Shown here one piece after another: positions 22,352-31,260 of a stretch of DNA of 64,000 bases. The number at the start of each line of letters is the position of its first letter. Positions within the stretch are counted from its first letter, which is position 1. The notes below the pieces were generated by a model. The model did no database searches and had not been told where the DNA came from. It saw nothing but the letters and a program-made list of their open reading frames with translations. The stretch is from Caprella mutica (taxonomy: Eukaryota; Arthropoda; Malacostraca; Amphipoda; Caprellidae). The stretch spans positions 61,588-125,587 of the forward strand of contig CANNZV010001863.1 of NCBI GenBank assembly GCA_947561585.1. Direction: 5' to 3'. A program made the position numbers and the translations under genes.

Positions 22352-24402
22352 AGTAATGATACTGTTAATCCCTTTTTCTTTAACAAAGTTAAAAAATTTT
22401 CTCCAGTCTTTCCCATAGGAAAGGAGAGTAGACTTGGAGATACTCTTGAGGAGACAATTTGAGGTTTCCTCAGAAATTCCTCTGCTAAGGCAAGATTGCC
22501 TGTAATGCTCCAGGCCATCAAGTTGAATTGATGTCTCGTTGGAAGATGGCCTTCAAGGAAATTGCGTGGAATGAAAATGGGGGAATCTATTAGCATTGAC
22601 AAAATTACAGGTAAAGAAGCAAGGCCAGGCCAAGCAGGAGTTATCAATAGGGCATTTCTAACTTCATCTTTTATAATTTTTTGAACACATTTAGAAATTA
22701 AGTTAATTGGAGGAAATAAATAAATGTTATTTGGCCACTTGACAGAGAAAGCATTGATGAATAATGAGTAAGGATCAAACCTCCAGGAGGCATATTTTGA
22801 TAATTTTGCATTTGTTCTTGAGGCAAATAAGTATATTTCAGGAAGGAATGAAATTTTCTTGATAATAGTTTTAAAAGCATCTGAATTTAGGCTATATTCA
22901 TGGGCAAAAGTAGAATATCTAGAAAAATTATCAGCAATAGTGTTTTCAGTTCCTGGTATATGAATAGCTTCACAAGAAATATTATTCTCAATTATGATAG
23001 ACCAAATCTCTAAGGCAAGTTGGCAAAGGGGTTTTGAATGGGTGCCACCTTTCTTATTAATAAAGGAAACTGATGTGAAATTGTCTGAGCAAACTAGAAG
23101 AACTTTATCTTTTAGAAATGGAAGAAGTGAAAGAATACAAAGCTTTATGGCTTTTAACTCTAAAAAATTAATGTGATTTTGTTGTTCATCTATAGACCAA
23201 GTGCCAGAGACATTTTCGCCAGAAGAGATGAAACCACCCCAACCAGAAAGAGAAGCATCTGAGAAAAGAGTTATTTCAGGAGAAAGTTTATGAATTGGAG
23301 CTGATGGCAAAGGAGATTCAAAATCTTTCCACCAGGTCAGTTCAGATCTAGAAGATTGATCAATAGTGATCTGCAAGTCCCAACAGTTAGAGTTCTTAAT
23401 GTATTGATTGAGGAGAAATTGAAGATTTCTAAAGTGTAACGGGGCAAGAGGAAATGCAGGGCAGAAACTATTGATCAATCCAATGAAAGAGGATAAGTCT
23501 CTAAGCGAAGACTTATTTTGAATTAAAGAACTGGCAAAAAGTCTGGCTTTATCTAATTTCTCCTTTGGAAGGGAAAGTTTCATCACTTCTGTGTTCCAAA
23601 TGAAACCTAAATGTTTGATTTCTTGGGAAGGAATAAGACTAGATTTTTTGTAATTAGGATGAAAACCAAGACTTAGTAGCAATTGCAATGTCTGAAGGAC
23701 TTGAGATTTTAAAGTATTGACAGAAGAGGCACAAAGAAAAATATCATCTAGATAAGCAAGAATTTTAATACCTTTATTTCTTAAATAATTAATTACAGGT
23801 TTGAGAACTTTAGTAAAAATTCTAGGAGAAGATTTCATGCCGAATGGCAGAACATTGAATTGGAATCTTTGAGAATTAAATTCAAAACATAGAAATTTTT
23901 TGCTTTCATCATGAATAGGAACTGAAAAGAATGCATCTGTAAGATCTATCGAGGCCATGAAATCTCCTGGAGATAAAATATCTTTAATGGTATCATGAGT
24001 GTCCATTTTAAAATGGACATCCATGATTTGTTTATTTATTTGAGACAAGTCTAATATCATTCTATTATTACCATTAGCTTTCTTTACAGTGAAAACTCTG
24101 GAAAGTAACTGGGAAGGACAGGCATTAACTTTTGAAATTGCTTTGGAAATTAAATGTTTTTCTATTTCAATTTCAAGGGCATGAATTTTTTCATGTGATT
24201 TAGGATTAGAAATAACAGAGTCTGGTAAAACAGGGTTGTCAGTGAATTGAATTTTATATCCATTTTTAATAATGTTCAAGATGAAACTATTGCAAGTGAT
24301 GTTAGACCAATTCTGTAAATACCTGGATATGTTACCGGCTCTCTTAATTTGAGAAACCTCTTCCCCTTCTGCGGAAGGAGGGCTTTCCTCTAGAGGAACC
24401 AT
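22348..24402 (-). CDS. DIRS reverse transcriptase / RNase H / methyltransferase-like protein
   Basis: A 684-residue polyprotein that copies element RNA into cDNA. RT motifs: RMILDLSQIN (about 114-123), SIDLTDAFFSVPIH with Asp153 and Asp156 (151-164), LPFGMKSSPRIFTKVL (185-200) and AYLDDIFL with catalytic Asp219/220. RNase H: FSDASLSGWGG (Asp382), Glu415 in FLELKAI, Asp440 in VCSDNFTSV, and Asp491 in IADNFSR. The tail (about 520-600; LFASRTNAKL, INAFSVKW, YLFPPINLI, LITPAWP) resembles the DAM-like methyltransferase segment described downstream of RNase H in DIRS elements. The ATG follows a stop in the same frame 51 bp upstream, and its first bases overlap the alternative Gag C-terminal frame. 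No internal stops. Confidence 0.95.
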   Translation of the reverse strand: MVPLEESPPSAEGEEVSQIKRAGNISRYLQNWSNITCNSFILNIIKNGYKIQFTDNPVLPDSVISNPKSHEKIHALEIEIEKHLISKAISKVNACPSQLLSRVFTVKKANGNNRMILDLSQINKQIMDVHFKMDTHDTIKDILSPGDFMASIDLTDAFFSVPIHDESKKFLCFEFNSQRFQFNVLPFGMKSSPRIFTKVLKPVINYLRNKGIKILAYLDDIFLCASSVNTLKSQVLQTLQLLLSLGFHPNYKKSSLIPSQEIKHLGFIWNTEVMKLSLPKEKLDKARLFASSLIQNKSSLRDLSSFIGLINSFCPAFPLAPLHFRNLQFLLNQYIKNSNCWDLQITIDQSSRSELTWWKDFESPLPSAPIHKLSPEITLFSDASLSGWGGFISSGENVSGTWSIDEQQNHINFLELKAIKLCILSLLPFLKDKVLLVCSDNFTSVSFINKKGGTHSKPLCQLALEIWSIIIENNISCEAIHIPGTENTIADNFSRYSTFAHEYSLNSDAFKTIIKKISFLPEIYLFASRTNAKLSKYASWRFDPYSLFINAFSVKWPNNIYLFPPINLISKCVQKIIKDEVRNALLITPAWPGLASLPVILSMLIDSPIFIPRNFLEGHLPTRHQFNLMAWSITGNLALAEEFLRKPQIVSSRVSPSLLSFPMGKTGENFLTLLKKKGLTVSLL

Positions 24403-24453
24403 ATCTCTGGGACTGGTTGTAATGAAAGGGCTGACTTTGAGCTGTTTGGCGCC

Positions 24454-25839
24454 TTACAAAACCAGAACTAGGACCAGCTTGGTTAGTATTGAACCGCTGA
24501 TAGAGCTTTGTTGGTTCATTACTGGTCTGTTTTGGGTACTTTGGAAGTATCTACCGGTAGCTGAAGGTACAACCTTTTGAATGGTGGCTACAGATTTATT
24601 AGCATTTTCAGCAGCAGTGTGAAACTCTGAACCAAACAAATCCAAATGAGTAACAGGTTGAGAGAATAGGTTCTGCTTTAAATCTTGCTTTATGAACTTG
24701 GCAGTTAATGCTCTTCTCAATCTGCTTGTACGTAGGTTTGCCGAACAGGTAAGCTGGACAGAAGCAGCAATCTTTTCCCTGTTAGGATCATTGGCATCCA
24801 TAGAATTCAAAACATCAATCAGAGGTTTGATGGCAGCACAAGAGAGTTGTTGGATTCTGTGCAATGATCTCTGCTTGAAAGCATCTTGAGCATGAGACTT
24901 GCACTTATGCCAAAGGGGAGAGGGAAGATGAGGCGGTTCAAAATGTTGAGAGACCTCTGGTTTGGGTTGGTAACCTTCAGAAATAGTTTTAATTTGCTCG
25001 TCTGTGAGATCAATATCAGCAACATTTGCAAACCACTGCATAACCTCATCACCAGGAGACCAATTTGTCTTATTATCAGAGCTAATTACAGGCAAGGAGT
25101 TTACACTAGATATGTCAGCATTAGACTCAACAAGTAAGGGCTCAGGGGAATCTTCCATGAGAAAACCTTCAAAGTCATTATCCCTTCTAGAAGAAAATTC
25201 AGGCTCATGAGATAGAGAGGTAGAAGCACCGAAAATTGTTACACCTTCATTATTACTAGAAGGGAGAAAATGTTCAAGCTGAGGACTATGAACAGTAAAA
25301 GCTCCTGCATTTACTCCACTATGAACAATAGGGATACCATGCTGAGAGTGATCACTACGGGCTCTAGAGCTAACTCCACTACGCGAAGTAGGGATGGCGT
25401 TACGAGACCCGTGACTAGTTTGCGGACTTAAAATACTACCACTACTAATTACTGGGTTGCCATTAACATCAGGATGAATAAATTCAGCCGAGGAAGATGG
25501 TATTTCACATATAAACTCCTCAACACCAGTATCCAGAATAGAAATCAATTGATTTGGGCCAGTGACATAACTTCCGCCATTCCTCGTATCAGTCGATTCC
25601 GAAATGCACGGTTTCTTAACAGGTAGGTTTTTACTAAAAGTCGGATCATTGACAATTTTCCTTTTTCCTGAACTCCGATCATTTTCAATTTTCGATACTC
25701 TTTTAACGAGATCATCTAAAGATTTGTTTTTTGCCTTATTATCTTCCGAAATCTCTTTTAAGAAAGAATGAATGCTAGATAGAGTAACTGGATCAGGTTC
25801 CATTGTATTTGCAGATTGATCACTGATAGAATCACTCAT
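24454..25839 (-). CDS. DIRS Gag-like protein (frame slip near C-terminus)
   Basis: A 461-residue first frame. The N-terminus is acidic and Ser-rich with a coiled-coil-like stretch (about 20-55), followed by a long low-complexity linker. A conserved-looking helical block sits at about 300-390 (SPLWHKCKSHAQDAFKQRSL and following), as in DIRS Gag proteins. The last eight residues, KLVLVLVL, look out of frame. The alternative frame, open from 24550 to a stop at 24344, instead reads QAGPSSGFVRRQ and then an Arg/Gly/Ser-rich tail (SSRGKPSFRRRGRGFSN), which is the expected RNA-binding C-terminus and overlaps the RT start. So there is either a one-base deletion around 24505 or a frameshift of biological use. 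Confidence 0.88.
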   Translation of the reverse strand: MSDSISDQSANTMEPDPVTLSSIHSFLKEISEDNKAKNKSLDDLVKRVSKIENDRSSGKRKIVNDPTFSKNLPVKKPCISESTDTRNGGSYVTGPNQLISILDTGVEEFICEIPSSSAEFIHPDVNGNPVISSGSILSPQTSHGSRNAIPTSRSGVSSRARSDHSQHGIPIVHSGVNAGAFTVHSPQLEHFLPSSNNEGVTIFGASTSLSHEPEFSSRRDNDFEGFLMEDSPEPLLVESNADISSVNSLPVISSDNKTNWSPGDEVMQWFANVADIDLTDEQIKTISEGYQPKPEVSQHFEPPHLPSPLWHKCKSHAQDAFKQRSLHRIQQLSCAAIKPLIDVLNSMDANDPNREKIAASVQLTCSANLRTSRLRRALTAKFIKQDLKQNLFSQPVTHLDLFGSEFHTAAENANKSVATIQKVVPSATGRYFQSTQNRPVMNQQSSISGSILTKLVLVLVL

Positions 25840-26033
25840 TATTACTATAAAAAATTTGATATCTAAAACACAAGAGAAAAACCATGTTACGTAAAATTTA
25901 AAAATATGAACAATAAAATAAAAAGGGTACTCATCTTTTTTATGCAGATGTGAGGCGAAGGTACCAGGCGGTACAAAAAAACAGAAACTTTTATGAGCGG
26001 ACAGACACCAATGTTTACATTACGCGCGCCCGA

Positions 26034-26149
26034 AGATTACTGAAGTAGCATACACAGAGATTCACCTGTTCACCTGTGTTCTTTTTCTTATCAGAAACAT
26101 CGGGCGATCCAATTGAGCGTTTGAAGATCAAAGCACGGTTTGTCGACGA
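26034..26149 (-). repeat. DIRS inverted repeat (5' side of element)
   Basis: Exact inverted partner of 21117-21232. Together with the sequence inward to 25840 it forms the leader of the element and presumably holds the promoter. Confidence 0.95.
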
Positions 26150-26164
26150 GATAGCTACAGAATT

Positions 26165-27180
26165 CAGAATTATCTTCTAAATTTCATGATTATCTCTGAT
26201 GACTTGATTGTTCTGTTGGCAGTCTGCAGAATATGGAATATTTTTTATCCTTTTCTGTGAAAATTATCTTTAGGTTTCTTTTACTTTTATTTCAATGAGA
26301 AGTTGAGAACCATAATCAAAATAGATTTTTTTGAGATCAGTTTCTATGGACTTTGATATATGATGATCAGTTAATGGGATTTTTAAAATCCAGTGCATTT
26401 AATATATTGAATTGTAACCTGTATGCCAAATAAATTTTTAAATAGTGTATTCTTTACTATCAAATATTTTAATTTAAACACCAGACTACTGAAACTGGTA
26501 AATTGTTCTAAAATTCTCTATTTTGCATTCTGTTTTCAACAAAATAAATTTAAATTGAAGAAAATAAGTATTTTTTGCACAGAATATTAAAAATATTAAT
26601 ATTCAGCAGATTTGATTTGAGATAGTTACTTTCTGGCTCTTGGTAACAATTTAATTAATTGGGACTGAAATGCTCTCTGAAATCAACCTAAATTTCAGAA
26701 TCTCCCACTGCTTCTATAGAATTTTAACTTTTTATAGATACCATGACTTTCATATGGCTCTTTTTCAGAGAAATATGATATGAATTTTTGGTAACAGTAG
26801 CTACAAAGTGATTGAAATTCTGTAGCTAGTACTACTTCTTTACATTTAATTCTATGTTGTCATCAATAGCTGCGTGATAGCTAATTGATTATTTTTCTCA
26901 TTCAATTTTATTAATTCTCTGCTTTCAAATCTACTATATTTAATTCTAATTTAGTGAAGTCCATTGGATAAAGGAAATATGTTCTTGCTGTTACCTAATC
27001 TAAGACTGTTTATATCTCTTGCGGATGATTATTTTAACAATTAAGTCAATTATCATTATATTCATAGTGAATTTTAGTTTTTTTGCTAATCATTGCTACA
27101 TAACTAGTCAGTAATTAGCCTTAATCTCTCAATTGTACTAACTATTCTCAACAATTTCCTAATTCCATATTTTTTGCAGA
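26165..27180. other. Interior of the CACT-ended element, AT-rich
   Basis: No open frame or repeat stands out. A possible splice acceptor (TTCTGTTGGCAG) occurs at 26220. Confidence 0.4.
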
Positions 27181-27296
27181 CACCAGAGACATTCTAATGA
27201 AGACTTTTGGGGTGGCTTGCCTACTTTTGCTAACATCATCACAACAACAAGAGATTGAGGCCCACTACTGCTGATGTTGGTGTTAACTTTTAGAGG
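27181..27296 (+). other. Exon-like segment with GT-AG splice signals
   Basis: TATTTTTTGCAG precedes 27181, and GTAAGTTTC follows 27296, both near-consensus splice sites. A 94 bp intron-like stretch then ends ATTTTCTTTTCAG at 27390, followed by a second exon-like segment. Inside the first segment an ATG at about 27198 opens a 25-codon frame, MKTFGVACLLLLTSS and then QQQEIEAHYC, which has a signal-peptide-like hydrophobic core. Another frame reads HQRHSNEDFWGGLPTFANII before a stop. I recognise neither peptide. It could be a non-coding RNA, a captured gene fragment or chance. Confidence 0.3.
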
Positions 27297-27599
27297 TAAG
27301 TTTCTGTAAGTTTTACCTATTTATTTGACTTCTAGCTAACTATGAATGGGAAGATCTTTATTAATCGATGCTTTGTAATTTTCTTTTCAGTCATATGGCT
27401 AACTATTGAAGAGAATAGCTTGGCTAGAGAAGTAATCTTCCTTCTTAGTCTCATTCCAGCCACCCATCTTCAAAGTCTTCTGAAGTTGATCAATATTATG
27501 TTTCCTCTGATGACATTATGTTTTGGGTGCCAACACTTTTTGGAGGCGATTGATGTAGCATTTTAAATTATTCCAAGTTTTGAATTTGCAATATTGCTA

Positions 27600-28299
27600 G
27601 GAGTGCTGAAACATTTTTTTTACTGTACTGTGAACATCATTGTACGATATTCTTTCAATGTTATGTTATGAAAGCTCCATGCGTCACTGATTTGGTGAGT
27701 CGCTTTGAGAAATAGCTAGCTGTGAACAATTCAGTTCATGAACTACTAAATGACTTTTTATTTGTTTGGTTACTTAAATCTTTGAGCTACAAGGAAGCTT
27801 TATTTGGGCCTTTTTAAACATATTTATATATAACTTCTTCTTTAATCCTCGAGTTATAATCTAGTTGCAGTTTCTCCTTTGATGGTGTGATCTCAAATTT
27901 AGTAATCTATTAAATGAGTTAATAGAATTGTTATATTTCTTGAATATTTTATTCATGTTTAGTAATACATAAATTGGAAACTTCTTCAATTTTTATAGCT
28001 TCTGAGAAACTATTATAATTTTCTACTTACTAATGTTTACCAAGTAATGTGTGTTTCTGAAATTGTTCATTTTATATTAAATGTAATTAATTAATTTTGA
28101 GTTTTATTACAATGATTGGTTAAATATGGAAAGATTTGCTAAATATCCAATTTAATTATTTATATTGTATCTATTTTAACTAACTTAACAGAAGTATTAT
28201 CACTCTATATTTAATAGTTAATCTTCATGCTGTATTATATATGAATTCTTATGAATTTGATTACTACAGTATTTTGTAATTGAGTGTAGCTAAAGTAAA
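27600..28299. other. Interior of the CACT-ended element, nothing recognised
   Basis: AT-rich sequence between the exon-like segments and the subterminal repeats. No frame or terminal repeat. Confidence 0.4.
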
Positions 28300-28700
28300 C
28301 ATTATCCAAGTGGCTAAAATATGATGCATGCAGGTAAAATTGCTTAACGACTGTAGTTTGAAGGATTAGTTTATCAGTTTAAAATTCTTTTACATGAGGT
28401 TTGAATTGCATGCATGTTGGTAAAATAGACAACCAGCTGTGGTTTAATTAATAAGGATGTAGGTAATGTTTAACCACAGCTGTGGTTTGAATTGTTTGCA
28501 TGTAGGTAAAATAGACATTCAGCTGTAGTTTGAATGGTGATAGATGTAGGTAAGATAAAGTACATGCATGAAGGTAAAATTACATTATAAATTCATGATG
28601 TTTGATTCAAACCACAGCTGTGGTATGGTTTAAAAACGACCAACATTGTGGTTTGTTTGAAACTATATATAGGTTCGGTTAAGTACACTTTTCTTTAAGT
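28300..28700. repeat. Subterminal palindromic repeats of the CACT-ended element
   Basis: ACCACAGCTGTGGTTTGA, CAGCTGTGGTTTAAT and TGCATGTAGGTAAAATAGAC-like words recur at irregular spacing just inside the right terminus; weaker GTAGTTTACC words lie at the left terminus (19920-20130). Such subterminal motifs usually serve as transposase binding sites in CACTA-type elements. Confidence 0.6.
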
Positions 28701-28701
28701 G

Positions 28702-29165
28702 TAGTGATGATGGAATAAAAATAGAAGTCTTTAGTTCTTATAGGAAAGTACAAATTAAACGTAAAGTAGGGGAAATGTGAACTCTGAACTGCGTCAAGAA
28801 AACGGTTAATTTTGGAAGGGGTAGTGTGATGGTCTTGGTGGTCATTTTTCTGCTAGACCTGGTTCCATTGTTCTTCTACGAGGAGGGGTTATTGCAGAAG
28901 TATAAAACAGCTCTTTCGTCATCATACTCTCCCCTATCAAAAAGCAGCTGATCCACAACCACAGAGTTTCAAGCAGGACAACGTACCCTACTACTCAGAT
29001 AAAAAGTTACAGCTCTATTAGAAGATGAAAAAATTGTTCTAATGAGCTGGCTTTCACCGAGTCCTGGCCTCAATTGAATTGAGATTGTTTGGATAATAAT
29101 TGGAGACTGTACTCAGAAGAAATACAAGAAATGTGGAAGAATTGTGACCATTTTTCGAGAATGAA
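28702..29165 (+). pseudogene. Tc1-like transposase relic, catalytic C-terminal part
   Basis: Starting at the TA junction the plus strand reads SDDGIKIEVFSSYRKV (the first catalytic Asp block), then FGRGSVMV (Tc1 GGGSVMVWG), KQDNVPYYSD (QDNDPKH block with the second Asp), EDEKIVLMSW and SPSPGLN-IEIVW (SPDLNPIENLW block with the third acidic residue). It is broken by several frame changes and stops, one of which replaces the Pro of NPIE. It completes the transposase whose first parts lie 9-10 kb upstream, and the right inverted repeat follows directly. Confidence 0.85.
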
Positions 29166-29420
29166 TAGAAGATTGATAACTTCTTCATATTGTGCCAAAT
29201 TTGTAAAATTATGTGGTAGAAGATGTATTGAAGTGATATAGTAAATAATTATTCACAAATTATAAAGTTAATTGCCAATATCTGCGAATATTTCAAAGTC
29301 TGATTGCTCCCCTAACTTGTGACCAGAGCAAAATTAAGTGTTTGAAGTAAAATACGGAACTATTCCTAGAATATTTGTCCAAATACTTTGAAATCTCATA
29401 CGAATACATATGAATAATTT
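29150..29420 (-). repeat. Right inverted repeat of the Tc1-like relic
   Basis: Inverted partner of 17850-18115. Overlaps the end of the transposase relic as in compact Tc1 elements. Confidence 0.85.
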
Positions 29421-29480
29421 TTAATTCATAACAAGATCTTTTTTGCATTTAATAATATGTACTTTATTTCATCATGTTGC

Positions 29481-30092
29481 ACTATAGCTATATCGAGTAC
29501 CTCAATTTCATTGAGTATGGTAACATTTAGAAACATGAATCAAAACTCATTGTAGATAGAATAATTTATCTTCGCATTAAAACTGTGTTTCCCGATTAAT
29601 AAAAAATCAAAAAGGGGTCCGTTGCTTAGGGGACGATAAGTGTTAAGAGATACATTTTTTTTGATACATTTTTGCCTATCTGTTGTTAGTTTGAATAAGT
29701 GAGTGTGAAAATATTGGAAGGGGAGAGGATATCGCAGGGATTCTTAAACTTGCAGATCACTGGAGAGCGTTCACAAAATTTTCACAAAAGGCGACGTGGA
29801 GTCAGACGAAAAAAAGAATGAAGATTTCTTCTGCCAACACTTCAATGTTTGAGTATCAGATATGAAAATCCTCGAAAAAAAACTATGATCGATATAAACT
29901 GTTTTCTGTCCTAATGATAAATGCACCAAATTTATAATATGAATGTTAAGCCTTTCTCTAGAATGATATCTTATAAGAAAATGTAAATTATTCATAATCA
30001 AGTTCAGTTCTTCAACTATTTAATCATTAAAGTAAGACTATACAATATAAGATCTGAAGTATCGCTGAATCTTCTGATTTAAATCCAGATTA
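29481..30092. other. No feature recognised
   Basis: AT-rich sequence. A minus-strand frame (29771-30001) has no recognisable motif. Confidence 0.4.
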
Positions 30093-30094
30093 TA

Positions 30095-30360
30095 CTCTGA
30101 AAAAAATGATCAACCCCAACTGATGCCGAGGTGTTTCAAGTTTACCCTATACCTTTGGCTCTAAAGCGAAACACTTTAGTGCATCAAACTATAGTTTGAC
30201 TTATAATAAACTCATAGAGGAGACACTAACGTGCATCAAACTGAAGCACATTTAGCCTAAGTCCATTCAAACTATAGTGTGAGGCACTAAAGTATATCGA
30301 TTTGGAGACAAAGTCATAGGTTAAACTAGAAACACCTGGTTGCATCAGAATTTTTCTGAG
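30095..30360. mobile_element. Miniature inverted-repeat element, TA duplication
   Basis: The left end CTCTGAAAAAAATGATCAAC and the inverted right end CTCAGAAAAATTCTGATGCA are related, and the inner GGTGTTTC pairs with GAAACACC. TA flanks both sides (30093-30094, 30361-30362). The 266 bp interior holds inverted copies of AAACTATAGTTTGA and CACTAAAGT motifs. Termini belong to the same CACTGAGAAAA-like type as the elements at 3982 and 19885. Confidence 0.75.
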
Positions 30361-30362
30361 TA

Positions 30363-31126
30363 TGGTACATAAGAAAAGTATAATTATTATAGAAAATGAT
30401 TGTGAAACTAACTAATACTACAAAAAATGTTTAAAAGACTGTTCTAAAGAATCTACTTTACTGCATTGTAGAGTCTACTAAAAGACTGAACTGAAAAAAA
30501 AACAGTAACTGTAACAAATGAAAGGAAACTTTATTTGTTGACTATTGAACTTACTCTTATATCTCTAATTCTCACAATGAATCTCCTGACTGAAACGCTT
30601 TTCCAAAACTGATGTACTTTAAGTCTTGCGATGGAATTTAAATATTCTGTATACAGACCACAACAGTGAGAAGTCATTCAAAAGATCTTATGTTGCATTG
30701 TGAAGAATATATGAATTTAATCTGGAAAGCAGAGAATGAAAAGATTTCGACAAAGGAACTGAGTTTTGTATTACGGAAAATATAAACAATTTGAAATATA
30801 ATTTCAGACAATATTGTTTGGATAGTTACTATGAATTGTTTGGCGAAAGTCAATTTACAATAATATTTTATAATAAATTGCAATTGCATTTTCATTGTAT
30901 AATAATTTATCATCGAAGAAAAAGACCTTATTTAATATCGATTATATTCGCTTATCAAAAGATGATGTAATTAGTATGCATTAGTTTAATGTTAATATCC
31001 CTTCAGTAGTGAATAAAAAAAATCGGTTAATATGGTGGATAATGTTAACAAATTACACAAATAAGATCGTCAATTTGAGTCGAATAGCAAGCTAGCTCTA
31101 TCACAAGTATTTTAGTATAATCCATT
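30363..31126. other. No feature recognised
   Basis: AT-rich spacer between the small element and nest 2. The minus frame 30674-30913 is not protein-like. Confidence 0.4.
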
Positions 31127-31260
31127 CCCAGCTAGCAAAAAGCAGTTTGTCCCACGTCTTAAAACGTCTAAAGCTATGTCCACACCTGTTCAACTTTCTT
31201 TTCAACTTGCACTTCTACTTTCCTTTCAACTTTCAATTCAAATTTCCATTGACGCATGCC

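Larger units (their letters stand above)
21060..26164 (-). mobile_element. DIRS-type retrotransposon, structurally complete, 5105 bp
   Basis: The element has every structural mark of the DIRS order. Inverted repeats of 116 bp lie at 21117-21232 and 26034-26149. There are unequal outer extensions of 57 bp on the left and 15 bp on the right. An internal complementary region (21280-21380) reproduces the complements of both outer ends joined head to tail. Three minus-strand frames encode Gag-like, RT/RNase H and tyrosine recombinase proteins. There is no target-site duplication; only a TT is shared at the two ends, as expected for recombinase-mediated insertion of a circle. Paired repeats are identical by eye, which implies a recent insertion. 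Confidence 0.95.
19885..28701. mobile_element. CACT-ended element with TA duplication, host of the DIRS copy
   Basis: The left terminus CACTGAGAGAAATAATTTTT and the inverted right terminus CACTTAAAGAAAAGTG share a short TIR. TA flanks both (19883-19884, 28702-28703), and excising the element rejoins the Tc1 reading frame. Without the DIRS copy it is about 3.7 kb. Subterminal regions carry repeated TGTAGTTT and ACCACAGCTGTGGTTT palindromes, mostly at 28300-28700. No transposase is visible. It contains exon-like segments at 27181-27296 and from 27391. CACTA-like TIRs suggest EnSpm or a related group, but the short TIR makes that tentative. Confidence 0.75.
17743..29480 (+). mobile_element. Tc1-like transposon relic, split by nested insertions
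   Basis: A TA and then CAGTAGCGGACAAAATATAA mark the left end, a typical Tc1-family terminus. The segment 17850-18115 recurs inverted at about 29150-29420 (shared: TTCAAAGCATTTGG/CCAAATACTTTGAA, CAAATATTCTAGGAA, TTTTGCTCTGGTC, GATATTGGCAATTAACT, CACAATATGAAG). This gives inverted repeats of about 265 bp with internal AAGGGTAG-type direct repeats, as in IR/DR-type Tc1 elements. Transposase pieces lie at 18116-18508, 19842-19884 and 28702-29165 in order on plus. Removing the two inserts leaves about 1.6 kb, a normal Tc1 size. The outermost right end is decayed, so 29480 is approximate. Confidence 0.85.

Noticed and set aside
24454..24477. Hydrophobic C-terminus KLVLVLVL as a real membrane tail of the Gag-like protein
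   Set aside because: The alternative frame gives a far more typical Gag tail, so this is better explained by a frame slip.
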